Source: Christensenella sp. UBA3792 (GTDB lineage Bacteria > Bacillota > Clostridia > Christensenellales > CAG-138). From it: 15,711 nucleotides of DNA. The translations under genes and the position numbers were made by a program. Under the pieces are notes generated by a model, which did not search any database, had not been told where the DNA came from, and saw only the letters and a list, made by a program, of their open reading frames with translations. Each line of letters opens with the position of its first letter. The first letter of the stretch is position 1. Below are positions 5,733-14,698 of the stretch, in pieces. The DNA is taken from positions 6,854 to 22,564 of the forward strand of contig DFEW01000009.1 of the NCBI GenBank assembly GCA_002369195.1, read 5' to 3'.

Positions 5733-6940
5733 AGCAACGATCCGTTTCCGTTCGATGGGCATACCTCATTCTGGGCGTCGTCGCCCTGCTGTTTGCGGGC
5801 GTCATCTACGCCTGGTCCATTTTAAAGGCGCCGCTCGCGGATGCGTTCGGCTGGACGAACTCGCAGCTCGCGCTGAACTTCACGCTGACGATGTGCTTCT
5901 TCTGCCTCGGCGGCTTCGTAGGCGGACTGCTCTCCAAGCGTCTCGGCAGCACCGCGAGCTTGATCGTCGCCGCCGTGCTTTCCGGTCTCGGCTTCGTTCT
6001 CGCTTCGCGGATCAACGGCTCCGTCGCGCTGCTGTACGTGTTTTACGGCGTGCTCGCAGGACTCGGCATCGGCATCGCGTACAACGTGATCATTTCGACC
6101 GTCAGCGCCTGGTTCCCCGATAAGAAGGGCCTTTGCTCCGGCGCGCTGATGATGGGCTTCGGCGCTTCCGCGCTGGTCGTCGGCAAGCTCGCCTCCGCCC
6201 TGATGGACGGTCCCGGCTGGCGAACCGCGTACCTTGCGGTCGGCATCGCGCTTGCGGCCGTTCTGCTGGTCACGGCGCTCGTCCTGCGGCGTCCGCCGGT
6301 CGATCTCGCGCTTCCGCAGCCGCAAAAGAAGGCGGCGGGCGCGGACGAATCCTTCGAACAAACCGACTGGCCGACCGTCAAAATGGTGCGCCGGCTGTCG
6401 TTCTGGCTCGCGTTCCTGTGCATCGTGTGCCTGTCCGCCGTCGGCAATACGGTGATCTCCTTTGCGAAGGACCTCGCCCTGTCGGTCGGCGCGAAGGCGG
6501 CGCTTGCGACGACGCTCGTCGGCGTGCTGTCGGTGTGCAACGGACTCGGCCGCATCGTGATCGGCGCGCTGTTCGACGCGCTCGGACGCAAAAAGACGAT
6601 GCTGCTTGCGAACATTCTTACGATCCTTGCCGCATGCATTACGCTCGCTGCGGTGCTGTCAAAGTCCCTGCCCCTTTGCATCGCGGGGCTGTGCCTGACG
6701 GGCTTCTCCTACGGCGCGGGTCCGACCATCTCCTCGGCGTTCATCTCCGCGTTCTACGGAACGAAATACTTCCCGCTGAACTTCTCGGTCATGAACTTCA
6801 ACCTGATGGGCGCGTCCTTTGCGGCGACGGCGGCAAGCGGGCTTTTGGAGTCCACCGGCGGCTATGTTGCGCCGTTCATCCTGCTGCTCGCGCTGGCGGC
6901 GGCGTCGCTGGGGCTGAACCTGTGCATCAAAAAACCGTAA
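5729..6940 (+). CDS. MFS transporter, oxalate/formate antiporter (OFA) family
   Basis: The 403-residue product has the twelve-helix MFS layout with a charged central loop at about residues 188-222. OFA-family hallmarks are visible: YAWSILKAPLADAFGW in helix 1 and the loop after it (27-42), and WFPDKKGLCSGALMMGFGA (128-146), the diagnostic WFP-D-[KR]-[KR]-G stretch. The cargo is likely a small carboxylate, taken up or exchanged. GAGGAG lies before the ATG, and the ATG overlaps the stop of the preceding membrane-protein gene. The next gene follows after 27 bases with no terminator. The carrier could therefore bring in the substrate of the redox genes upstream or move acids for the oxoacid pathway downstream. 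The sequence does not decide between these. Confidence 0.87.
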   Translation: MKQRSVSVRWAYLILGVVALLFAGVIYAWSILKAPLADAFGWTNSQLALNFTLTMCFFCLGGFVGGLLSKRLGSTASLIVAAVLSGLGFVLASRINGSVALLYVFYGVLAGLGIGIAYNVIISTVSAWFPDKKGLCSGALMMGFGASALVVGKLASALMDGPGWRTAYLAVGIALAAVLLVTALVLRRPPVDLALPQPQKKAAGADESFEQTDWPTVKMVRRLSFWLAFLCIVCLSAVGNTVISFAKDLALSVGAKAALATTLVGVLSVCNGLGRIVIGALFDALGRKKTMLLANILTILAACITLAAVLSKSLPLCIAGLCLTGFSYGAGPTISSAFISAFYGTKYFPLNFSVMNFNLMGASFAATAASGLLESTGGYVAPFILLLALAAASLGLNLCIKKP

Positions 6941-6967
6941 CCGTCCGATAAGGAGGAAACCGCTGCG

Positions 6968-7669
6968 ATGCAATCCGAACAAACCCGTCTGTTTTTACGG
7001 GACGGGATTCACAATTTTGTCTTTTTGGGCGAGGCGGGCTGCGGCAAAAGCGAGGTTGCCGTGAATCTGGCGCTCGCGCTTGCCGAAACGGCGCAAAAGG
7101 ACGTCCACTTTTTCGACCTGGACATGACAAAGCCGCTGTTCCGCTCCCGCGATCAGGCGGGCATGCTCGAAAGCCGGAACGTGAAGGTGCATTTCGAGGA
7201 GCAGTTCTACGATGCGCCGACCGCGTCCGGCGGCGTGAGCCGGCTGCTGCGGGATGAAACGTGCTATGCGGTGCTCGACGTGGGCGGCGACTACATCGGC
7301 GCACGCTCGGTCGGCGGGTACGCCCCGCTGCTGAACGCACCCGGCACGGCTGTGTTTTACATCATCAATCCATATCGGCCCTGGTCCATGGACATCGACC
7401 ACATCGACCGGGTGCTCGGCGAAACGCTCGGCGTTTCCCACGTGCGGCTCGACCGGCTGCGCCTGCTCGGAAACCCGAACCTCGGTCCGCATACGACCGT
7501 CGAAGAAGTGATCGACGGCGCGCGAAAGCTGATCGAAACGGTCGAACCCTACAAGCCCGTCGAGGGTTGGACGGTCCTCCGTCCCCTTGCGGCGCAGGCG
7601 GAAGCAGCGCTGAACCGGCGCGTTTTCGCGATCGACCTGTATCTCACCTACGAGTGGGAGCAGGGTTAG
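6968..7669 (+). CDS. MinD/CobQ-like P-loop NTPase linked to the oxoacid oxidoreductase genes
   Basis: The 233-residue product has a Walker A loop at residues 21-28 (GEAGCGKS) after a hydrophobic strand (HNFVFL). A DLDMTKP segment follows near 45-52, the position where SIMI-class (MinD, ParA, CobQ) proteins have a conserved acidic strand. YAVLDVGGDYIGA (about 98-110) is a likely Walker B/switch region. The signature lysine early in the Walker A of ParA/MinD deviant loops is absent. AAGGAGG precedes the ATG. The gene stands directly before the four oxidoreductase subunit genes. SIMI NTPases often insert metal or help assemble complexes, so a maturation or regulatory role for the iron-sulfur enzyme is a reasonable guess, but no closer family could be recognised. 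Confidence 0.7.
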   Translation: MQSEQTRLFLRDGIHNFVFLGEAGCGKSEVAVNLALALAETAQKDVHFFDLDMTKPLFRSRDQAGMLESRNVKVHFEEQFYDAPTASGGVSRLLRDETCYAVLDVGGDYIGARSVGGYAPLLNAPGTAVFYIINPYRPWSMDIDHIDRVLGETLGVSHVRLDRLRLLGNPNLGPHTTVEEVIDGARKLIETVEPYKPVEGWTVLRPLAAQAEAALNRRVFAIDLYLTYEWEQG

Positions 7670-7718
7670 CAATCCTTTCAAGATCGACGATACAGAATCC
7701 AAGAAAAGGAGCAAAACA

Positions 7719-7928
7719 ATGGCACAAGGAAAGGTAGAAATCATCAAGGAACGATGCAAAAGCTGCGGCTACTGCATCAAGTTTTGTCCGAAAGGCGTTC
7801 TCGCCGTCGGCAAGGAGGTCAATTCCAAGGGGTATGAGTACGTATATCCGGCGAACCCCGAGGCGTGCATCGGCTGCGCGATCTGCGCAAGGATGTGCCC
7901 CGACGGCGCAATCGACGTATATCGGTAA
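7719..7928 (+). CDS. 2-oxoacid:ferredoxin oxidoreductase, delta subunit (2x 4Fe-4S ferredoxin)
   Basis: The 69-residue product has two classical 4Fe-4S motifs: C13, C16, C19, C23 (with P24) and C50, C53, C56, C60 (with P61). This is the separate ferredoxin-like subunit of four-subunit oxoacid oxidoreductases. It carries electrons from the thiamine centre towards external ferredoxin in the cytoplasm. The residues between the motifs (about 26-45) include the small beta hairpin typical of this subunit. AAAGGAG precedes the ATG. The alpha subunit gene follows 15 bases later. The order delta, alpha, beta, gamma is common for 2-oxoisovalerate and 2-oxoglutarate type enzymes in anaerobes. Confidence 0.92.
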   Translation: MAQGKVEIIKERCKSCGYCIKFCPKGVLAVGKEVNSKGYEYVYPANPEACIGCAICARMCPDGAIDVYR

Positions 7929-7943
7929 GGAGGGAAGGAACAT

Positions 7944-9023
7944 ATGGCACGCATCTTTATGAAAGGCACCGAGGCAGTGGCGGAAGCCGCTGTCCGCGCA
8001 GGATGCCGGTTCTTTGCCGGTTACCCGATCACGCCGCAGAACGAGGTTCCCGAATACCTCGCCCGCCGTCTTCCCGAGGTCGGCGGAGTCTTTGTACAGG
8101 GCGAGAGCGAGGTCGCTTCCGTCAACATGGTGTACGGCGCCGCTTCCGCGGGTACCCGCTCCATGACGTCGTCCTCCTCCCCCGGCATCTCCTTAAAGAG
8201 CGAAGGCATCAGCTACTGCGCTGCCGCCCGCGTTCCGATGGTATACGCAAACTTCGCCCGCGGCGGCCCCGGCGTCGGCTCCATTCAGCCCGCGCAGCAG
8301 GACTATCTGCAGGCAACCAAGGCGTCCGGCAACGGCGGCTTCCGCATGCCGGTGCTCGCGCCTTCTACGGTGCAGGAAGCCGTGGACCTGACCGTTCTCG
8401 CCTTTGACTGGGCGGATCGCGACCGCACGCCCGTGCTTCTGCTTGCGGACGGCGTCATCGGCACCATGATGGAGCCGGTCGAGCTTCCCGTTCCCAAGAC
8501 GGACGAGGAAGTCGCCGCCATCAAGGCGTCCAAGAAATCCTGGGCATGCATCGGTCACGAGCTCGATTACGCGAACCGCGCATGGATCCAGCCCGGCAAC
8601 TGGTCGACCCTCGTGATGCAGAAGTGCAACGAGGACGCGGCTGCCATGTATGAATCCTGGAAGAACGAAGCGATGGTCGAGGAATACCGGACCGAGGACG
8701 CCGAGATCATCCTGACCGCCTACGGCATTTCCGGCCGCATCTGCAAGTCCGCGGTGAATCTGCTGCGCGCGCAGGGCATCAAGGCGGGTCTGATCCGTCC
8801 GATCACCGTTTATCCGTTCCCCGATGCCGCGTACGACCGCATCGACTATTCGAAGGTCAAGGCGATCCTCGACGTGGAGATGTCCATCCCCGCGCTGTTC
8901 GTCGACGACGTGAAGGCGGCGGTGAAGGGCCGCGCCCGCATCGAAACCTGCCTGTGTTCCGGCGGAAACATCATGAGCCGTGAAGCCGTCATCCATGCGG
9001 CGAAGAAAATCGTGGAGGGCTGA
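7944..9023 (+). CDS. 2-oxoacid:ferredoxin oxidoreductase, alpha subunit
   Basis: The 359-residue product matches the pyrimidine-binding subunit of VorB/KorA-type enzymes. It starts with GTEAVAEAAVRAGCRFFAGYPITPQNE, contains the GESE motif with the thiamine-activating glutamate (near 52-55), and has TSSSSPGISLKSEGISY (about 74-90) and ARGGPGVGSIQPAQQDYLQA. The C-terminal part (about 250-330: ILTAYGISGRICKSAV ... IRPITVYPFPD) is the transketolase-C-like domain. Its length fits a stand-alone alpha subunit with no fused gamma domain. AAGGAGG starts translation. With beta it forms the catalytic core that decarboxylates a 2-oxoacid and transfers the acyl group to CoA. The branched-chain (VOR) choice is suggested by the phosphotransbutyrylase and butyrate kinase genes downstream; 2-oxoglutarate is the main alternative. 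Confidence 0.92.
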   Translation: MARIFMKGTEAVAEAAVRAGCRFFAGYPITPQNEVPEYLARRLPEVGGVFVQGESEVASVNMVYGAASAGTRSMTSSSSPGISLKSEGISYCAAARVPMVYANFARGGPGVGSIQPAQQDYLQATKASGNGGFRMPVLAPSTVQEAVDLTVLAFDWADRDRTPVLLLADGVIGTMMEPVELPVPKTDEEVAAIKASKKSWACIGHELDYANRAWIQPGNWSTLVMQKCNEDAAAMYESWKNEAMVEEYRTEDAEIILTAYGISGRICKSAVNLLRAQGIKAGLIRPITVYPFPDAAYDRIDYSKVKAILDVEMSIPALFVDDVKAAVKGRARIETCLCSGGNIMSREAVIHAAKKIVEG

Positions 9024-9026
9024 ACT

Positions 9027-9779
<753 letters not shown>

Positions 9780-9782
9780 TTT

Positions 9783-10331
9783 ATGGAAACCAATCTGTGC
9801 GTCGCCGGTTTCGGCGGTCAGGGCGTCATGTCGCTCGGCAAGTTCCTTGCGGACGCAACCTGCAACTCCACCGACAAGAACGTCACCTTCTTCCCCTCCT
9901 ACGGCGCGGAGCAGCGCGGCGGCACCGCGAACTGCTTTGTGGTCATCTCGGATGACGACATCGGCGCGCCGCTCGGAGACGTCATGGACGACCTCATCGT
10001 CATGAACGGTCCGTCCCTCAACAAGTTCCTGCCCACGCTCAAGAAGGGCGGCAACCTCTTTATCAACAGTTCCATCGTGCCCGATGCGATCGACCGCGAC
10101 GACGTCACGCTCGTCAAGGCGCCCGTCACCGAGCTTGCGCTCGAAATGGGCAACGCAAAGGTGCTGAACGTCATCATGCTCGGCGTTTACGTCGGCTTCA
10201 CGCAGGTCATCGATCCTGCCATCGTGTGGGAAACGATCGAGCACAAGCTCGCATCCAAGCCGAAGCTGCTGCCGCTCAACAAGCTCGCCTTCGACAAGGG
10301 ACTTGAGCTCGGTAAGGCGCAGCGCGCGTAA
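9783..10331 (+). CDS. 2-oxoacid:ferredoxin oxidoreductase, gamma subunit
   Basis: The 182-residue product has the hallmarks of the CoA-interacting gamma subunit: the glycine-rich start VAGFGGQGVMSLGKFLA (7-23) and PSYGAEQRGGTANC (about 38-51). IVMNGPSLNKFLP and GNAKVLNVIMLGVYVG complete the typical fold. Its length is normal for a free gamma subunit. GAGGAGG lies inside the last codons of beta. With delta, alpha and beta it completes the set needed for an active oxoacid:ferredoxin oxidoreductase. Phosphate butyryltransferase follows after 18 bases on what looks like the same message. Confidence 0.92.
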   Translation: METNLCVAGFGGQGVMSLGKFLADATCNSTDKNVTFFPSYGAEQRGGTANCFVVISDDDIGAPLGDVMDDLIVMNGPSLNKFLPTLKKGGNLFINSSIVPDAIDRDDVTLVKAPVTELALEMGNAKVLNVIMLGVYVGFTQVIDPAIVWETIEHKLASKPKLLPLNKLAFDKGLELGKAQRA

Positions 10332-10349
10332 GGCAGAGGGGAGCGTCCT

Positions 10350-11255
10350 ATGGTTTACAGAACCTTTGAAGAGCTGGTTGAAAAGCTGAAGGCATCCGCG
10401 CGCGCGGTGCGCATGGCGGTTGCCGCGGCGGGCGACGAGCATACGATCGAAGCGGTGCTGAACGCCCGCAAAGAAGGCATCGTCTCCCCGATCCTCGTGG
10501 GCGACAAGGCGCTGATCGAAGCGGCGCTCGCAAAATTCGGCGCAACCGTTCCCGCAGAAGACATCTACGACGTGCCGGACATCGCGGAATCGGCGAAGTA
10601 CGCGGTGCAGCTCGTGCGCGAAGGCAAGGCAAACCTGCTGATGAAGGGCAAGCTCGACACGAGCGTCATGCTCCGTCCGGTCGTCAACAAGGAAACCGGC
10701 ATCGGCAAGGGCGGCGTGATGAGCCATTTCACCGCGTTCGAGGTGCCGAGCTACCACAAGCTGCTCGTTCCCGTGGACGGCGGCATGGTCACCTATCCGA
10801 CGCTCGAGCAGAAAAAGGCGATCATCGAAAACACCGTCGGCGCGCTGCGCGCGATGGGCTATGACGAGGTCAAGGTCGGCGTGCTCGCGTGCGTCGAGAA
10901 GCTGAACCCGAAGATGCCCGAAACCGTGGACGCCGATGCGCTCAAGCAGATGAACCTGCGCGGCGAGATCACCGGCTGCATCGTCGAGGGCCCGATCTCC
11001 TACGACTGCGCCGTCAGCAAGGAAATCGCCGATTTCAAGGGCTTTAGTAGCCCCGTCGCCGGCGACGTCGACGTGCTGATCGCGCCGAACATCCACGCCG
11101 GCAACATCATGGGCAAGATGCTCGCATGCACCGCAGGCGCAAAGATGGCGGGCTTCATCGTAGGCGCGCAGGTGCCGATCGTGCTGACGAGCCGCGGTTC
11201 CACGCCGCTGGAAAAGTACAACTCCATCGCGATCGCCGCGGCTGCGGCAGAGTGA
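10350..11255 (+). CDS. ptb: Phosphate butyryltransferase
   Basis: The 301-residue product matches phosphotransbutyrylase in length and motifs. The N-terminal part has VRMAVAAAGDEHTIEAVLNARKEG (about 20-43). LLMKGKLDTSVMLRPVV (about 97-113), then the T-G-I-G-x-G-G-V-M-SH segment, follow. Near the C-terminus are DVLIAPNIHAGNIMGK and LTSRGSTPLEKYNSIA, both typical of the phosphate acyltransferase fold. It swaps CoA for phosphate on butyryl-CoA or a branched acyl-CoA (isobutyryl, isovaleryl). Placed between the oxidoreductase and butyrate kinase, it would take the enzyme's acyl-CoA product. GAGGGGAG precedes the ATG. The kinase gene begins 10 bases after its stop. Confidence 0.92.
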   Translation: MVYRTFEELVEKLKASARAVRMAVAAAGDEHTIEAVLNARKEGIVSPILVGDKALIEAALAKFGATVPAEDIYDVPDIAESAKYAVQLVREGKANLLMKGKLDTSVMLRPVVNKETGIGKGGVMSHFTAFEVPSYHKLLVPVDGGMVTYPTLEQKKAIIENTVGALRAMGYDEVKVGVLACVEKLNPKMPETVDADALKQMNLRGEITGCIVEGPISYDCAVSKEIADFKGFSSPVAGDVDVLIAPNIHAGNIMGKMLACTAGAKMAGFIVGAQVPIVLTSRGSTPLEKYNSIAIAAAAAE

Positions 11256-11265
11256 GGAGGCGACG

Positions 11266-12348
11266 ATGGAAAAACTGCTGATCATCAATCCCGGTTCCAC
11301 GTCGACCAAGATCGCGGTGTTCGAGGACGAAACGCCGCTGTTCACCGAATCCATCGTCCACACGCCCGAGCAGCTCGCGCCGTTTGAGCATGTGGCGGAT
11401 CAGTACGAGTTCCGCAAGGAACTGATCGTCAAGACGCTCGAAGCGCACGGCGTCGGTCTCGACACGCTGACCGGCATCGTCTCGCGCGGCGGTCTTCTGA
11501 CCCCGATCCGCGCGGGCGCATACGAGGTCAACGACGACATGGTCTGGCAGCTGAAGAACCGTCCGCAGAACGAGCATGCGTCCAACGTCGGCGCAATGAT
11601 CGCGCGCGCACTCAGCGTCGAATACGGCATCCCCGCGTTCATCTATGACGGCATCACCGTCGACGAGCTCGACCCGATCAACAAGATCACGGGACTGCCC
11701 GTGTTCCGCAGAAAGGGCATGGGACACAACCTCAACACCCGCGCGGCGGCGATGCGCTACGCGCGCGAATCCGGCAAGGCGTATGCGGACATCACGGTCA
11801 TCGTCGCGCATCTGGGCGGCGGCATTTCCGTCAACCTGCATCACGGCGGACGGATCGTGGACTTCATTTCGGACGAAGAAGGTCCGTTCTCGCCGGAGCG
11901 CTCCGGCGGGCTGCCGATGTTCGACGTCATCAAGATGTGCTACGACGGCGAACATACCTATCATTCGATGATGAAGATGGTCAAGCGCCAGGGCGGTCTG
12001 ATGGCGCATCTCGGCACGACAGACAGCCGCGAGGTGCAGAAGATGGTCGACGCGGGCGACGCGCATGCGAAGCTGATCTACGACGCCATGGCGCTCAACA
12101 TTGCGAAAAACATCGCAAAGTGCGCGCCGTATGTGAAGGGCAAGGTCGATGCGATCCTGCTGACCGGCGGCATCGCGTACTCGGAATACATCACCTCCTA
12201 CATCCGCGAACACGTCGAATTCATCGCGCCGGTCGTCGTCTACCCCGGCGAGGATGAAATGCTCTCGCTTGCGCTCGGCGGACTGCGCGTTCTGCGCGGC
12301 GAAGAGCAGGCGAACGTCTTTGTCAAAAACGAGAACCCCGGTTATTGA
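11266..12348 (+). CDS. buk: Butyrate kinase (possibly branched-chain fatty acid kinase)
   Basis: The 360-residue product is a member of the acetate and butyrate kinase family. LIINPGSTSTKIAVFEDE (4-21) is the phosphate-binding N-terminus, HLGGGISVNLHHGGRIVD (about 184-201) the second phosphate motif, and SPERSGGLP and LTGGIAYSEYI (about 300-310) are also conserved. It makes ATP from acyl phosphate, releasing butyrate or a branched acid. A strong GAGGAGG overlaps the ptb stop codon. The order oxidoreductase-ptb-buk suggests that the acid is formed from a 2-oxoacid, not from crotonyl-CoA, because no butyryl-CoA dehydrogenase or crotonase gene is in the window. Two terminators follow within 100 bases. 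Confidence 0.93.
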   Translation: MEKLLIINPGSTSTKIAVFEDETPLFTESIVHTPEQLAPFEHVADQYEFRKELIVKTLEAHGVGLDTLTGIVSRGGLLTPIRAGAYEVNDDMVWQLKNRPQNEHASNVGAMIARALSVEYGIPAFIYDGITVDELDPINKITGLPVFRRKGMGHNLNTRAAAMRYARESGKAYADITVIVAHLGGGISVNLHHGGRIVDFISDEEGPFSPERSGGLPMFDVIKMCYDGEHTYHSMMKMVKRQGGLMAHLGTTDSREVQKMVDAGDAHAKLIYDAMALNIAKNIAKCAPYVKGKVDAILLTGGIAYSEYITSYIREHVEFIAPVVVYPGEDEMLSLALGGLRVLRGEEQANVFVKNENPGY

Positions 12349-12351
12349 ACG

Positions 12352-12389
12352 AAAAAGCAGAAGCGCCGCGGAATTGCTCCGCGGCGCTT
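12352..12389 (-). terminator. Terminator of the phosphatase-receptor gene
   Basis: A perfect 12-base stem (12361-12372 with 12378-12389, loop ATTGC) is followed on the minus strand by CTGCTTTTTCG, with the T-run at 12352-12356. On the plus strand no T-run follows, so it serves mainly the minus-strand gene that ends at 12449. It sits just beyond the stop of buk. Confidence 0.7.
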
Positions 12390-12420
12390 GATTGTGTCAA
12401 AAACCGGTTCCAGTCCGTTC

Positions 12421-12446
12421 GCGGATGCGCTGCGCATCCGCTTTTT
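12421..12446 (+). terminator. Terminator of the oxidoreductase-ptb-buk transcript
   Basis: GCGGATGCG (12421-12429) pairs perfectly with CGCATCCGC (12433-12441) over a three-base loop and is followed directly by TTTTT. It ends two bases before the stop codon of the convergent receptor gene at 12449, so it separates two converging transcripts. Confidence 0.85.
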
Positions 12447-12448
12447 CG

Positions 12449-14623
12449 TTATTCGTTCGTTCCGCTGTCGGGTCCGAGATACATCAGGCAGAGCATCGTC
12501 AAGTCATCGAACTGCTCCGCGTCACCGACAAACGCGTCCACGTGCGCGCGCACGTTCTTGAGGATCTTGTCCGGCGCGGCTTCCTTGCGCTCGTTGAGCG
12601 CGGCGAGCATGCGCTCGACGCCGAACAGCTCGCTGTCCGCGTTCGTCGCCTCCGGCACGCCGTCGGTATAGACGAACAGCTTTGCTCCGGGCTTGAGCTG
12701 AATCTCGTAATCGCGATAGCGCATGCCGTCCATGCCGCCGATCACAAAGCCATGCTTGTCATGATACAGTTCGAAGCTGCCGTCCGGCATCTTCAGAACG
12801 GGGTATTCGTGCCCGGCGTTCGAGCAGGTCAGCTTGCCGGTCGAAAGCTCCAGCACGCCGAGCCAGACGGTGACGAACATCTGCTCGCGGTTGTTCGCGC
12901 AGATCTGGTGGTTGACCGTTTCCAGCACCTTGGCGGGCGACATGCCGGTCATCGTGAAGTTCTGCACCAGAATCTTCGATCCCATCATGAACAGCGCCGC
13001 CGGAATACCCTTGCCGGACACGTCCGCGATGACGATGCCGAGATGGTCGTTGTCGATCAGGAAGAAGTCGTAGAAGTCGCCGCCGACCTCCTTTGCCGGA
13101 TCCATGCCGGCGTAGATGTCGAACTCGGCGCGTTCGGGGAATGCCGGGAAGATGTTCGGCAGCATGTCCGCTTGAATGCGCGTCGCCAGCGCAAGCTCCG
13201 TGCCGATCCGCTCCTTTTCGGCGGTAATTGCCGTGATGTCGCGGATGTACCGGCGCGTCCGGTCGGACAGATCGGCGAACGATTCGGCGAGGATTTCGAT
13301 CTCGTCGTTCGTGCGGTAGCGATCCTGCATCTCAAAGAACTGTCCGTCGCGTCCGCACTTGACGATGTCCTCGGTCATCTGCCGGACCGGCTTGACCATT
13401 CTGCGCACCGCCAGCATTGCGGCGACCAACCCGATCAGAAATGCCAGAACCAGTAGGATGATGCCGGAAACGTACATCTGCTGCGATTTCGTTTGAAACT
13501 GTGCGCTCGACTGCGCGTTGATTCCGTCGTATGCCGAGAGAAGCTGACGCTCGGGCTGCTCGGTCAGTTCCTTTTCGACGGCGGTAATGACCGTCCAGCC
13601 GACCGTCGGCATCGGCGCGCCGCACATGAAGTATTCCTTTTGACCGACCGTGACCGTATGCAGTCCGGTCGCTTCCGTGAGCGCCTCGCGGATGAACTGC
13701 GCGAGCGCTTCGTTGTTCGAACTGCGAAGGTCCTCCGCGCGGCTCTGCACCGCCACTTCGAAGATGCCGCCGTCCTCCGGTCCGAGGATGATCTGTCCGC
13801 GGTCGTTGACGATATACGCGCTGCTGCCCTGCGAGGATGCGCCGACAAAGTCGCTCATGCTGCCGAGCACGACATCGACGCCCACGACGCCGACCGTCTT
13901 GCCGTCCGCTTCGACCGGTGCAGAACAGGTGACCATCAGCTTTCCGCTGAACGCGTCGATCATGATGCCGGTGAAGTACAGATCGCCTGCATCGACCGCG
14001 CCCATGTACCACGGGCGCCGCGTGACGGGGAACGGAATCGGTTTGCCGGTTTCGTCGAGTTTTGCCGCGGATTTCTCATCGACGCACAGGTCGGTGCCGT
14101 CGCACAGCCCGATATAGCAGCCGTCGATTTTCGCCGAGTTGCGGTGCATCGCGATCATCGGCGTGGCAAGGTGCGCAATATAGCCGATGTATTCCGACTG
14201 CGTATAATCGACGCCTTCTTCGGACAGGACGTACGCGGTGGTCGTGCCGTCCTTCGACGCGTCCGGAAGCCCGATCGGCACCGGCGACAGCATGTCGCGG
14301 TTTGCAAGAATGCCCTGCGCCATCGTCTGCAGCATGCGCGTGTTGCCGACGATCTCCTCAAAATCGTTGTCCGCCAGGGATGCGCGCAGCTGCGTCGACG
14401 AAATGAGCGAGTTCTCCAGGACCGAATGCATCGTGGCTTTGGACATCTCGGAGATCGCCTTCTGTTGCTCGGTGCGCGTCTCTGCAACGATGTCGGTGAG
14501 CGTCCGGTTCTGATAAATGTTGATCCCGGTAAACATCAGAACCAACAGAAGCATCACGCTCGCGACAAGAAGGAGCGCTCTTTTCTGCAGTCCGCCGAAT
14601 GTGATGCCCAAAATCTTCTTCAC
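12449..14623 (-). CDS. Membrane receptor: Cache sensor, HAMP and SpoIIE/RsbU-type PP2C phosphatase
   Basis: The 724-residue product has a first membrane helix at about 16-36 and an outside sensor domain at about 40-382, with RRPWYMGA (202-209), FSGKLMVTCSAPV (225-237) and VGVVGVD (244-250) as in double-Cache domains. A second helix (384-406), a HAMP segment (407-460) and a PP2C phosphatase (about 470-716) follow. The metal-binding acidic residues are D516 (GGDFYD), D534 (ADVSGKG), D654 (YTDG) and D706/D707 (DDLTM). It probably senses a small molecule outside the cell and dephosphorylates a serine or threonine on an anti-sigma-factor antagonist; no such partner gene is in the window. The start is a GTG (14623) after GGAGG; upstream in-frame codons lie beyond the promoter. 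A strong promoter and a leader hairpin precede it. Confidence 0.9.
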   Translation of the reverse strand: MKKILGITFGGLQKRALLLVASVMLLLVLMFTGINIYQNRTLTDIVAETRTEQQKAISEMSKATMHSVLENSLISSTQLRASLADNDFEEIVGNTRMLQTMAQGILANRDMLSPVPIGLPDASKDGTTTAYVLSEEGVDYTQSEYIGYIAHLATPMIAMHRNSAKIDGCYIGLCDGTDLCVDEKSAAKLDETGKPIPFPVTRRPWYMGAVDAGDLYFTGIMIDAFSGKLMVTCSAPVEADGKTVGVVGVDVVLGSMSDFVGASSQGSSAYIVNDRGQIILGPEDGGIFEVAVQSRAEDLRSSNNEALAQFIREALTEATGLHTVTVGQKEYFMCGAPMPTVGWTVITAVEKELTEQPERQLLSAYDGINAQSSAQFQTKSQQMYVSGIILLVLAFLIGLVAAMLAVRRMVKPVRQMTEDIVKCGRDGQFFEMQDRYRTNDEIEILAESFADLSDRTRRYIRDITAITAEKERIGTELALATRIQADMLPNIFPAFPERAEFDIYAGMDPAKEVGGDFYDFFLIDNDHLGIVIADVSGKGIPAALFMMGSKILVQNFTMTGMSPAKVLETVNHQICANNREQMFVTVWLGVLELSTGKLTCSNAGHEYPVLKMPDGSFELYHDKHGFVIGGMDGMRYRDYEIQLKPGAKLFVYTDGVPEATNADSELFGVERMLAALNERKEAAPDKILKNVRAHVDAFVGDAEQFDDLTMLCLMYLGPDSGTNE

Positions 14624-14640
14624 GCTGTTTTCCTCCGTTT

Positions 14641-14659
14641 GCGAGCGTCTCCCGCTCGC
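14641..14659 (-). promoter_or_regulatory. Leader hairpin before the receptor gene
   Basis: GCGAGCG (14641-14647) pairs with CGCTCGC (14653-14659). On the transcript the five-base loop reads GGAGA and the hairpin ends a few bases before the real ribosome binding site (GGAGG, near 14631-14635). It may stabilise the 5' end or tune translation of the GTG start. No known riboswitch is evident. Confidence 0.45.
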
Positions 14660-14669
14660 ATAATAGAAT

Positions 14670-14698
14670 ATTATAACATATCGTTGCAGAACGCTCAA
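14670..14698 (-). promoter_or_regulatory. Promoter of the receptor gene
   Basis: On the minus strand TTGAGC (14693-14698) and TATAAT (14670-14675) are exactly 17 bases apart, and TG stands one base before the -10 box (extended -10). The -10 box is a perfect match. Transcription would start near 14663, giving a leader of about 40 bases. This looks like a constitutive housekeeping-sigma promoter. Confidence 0.75.
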
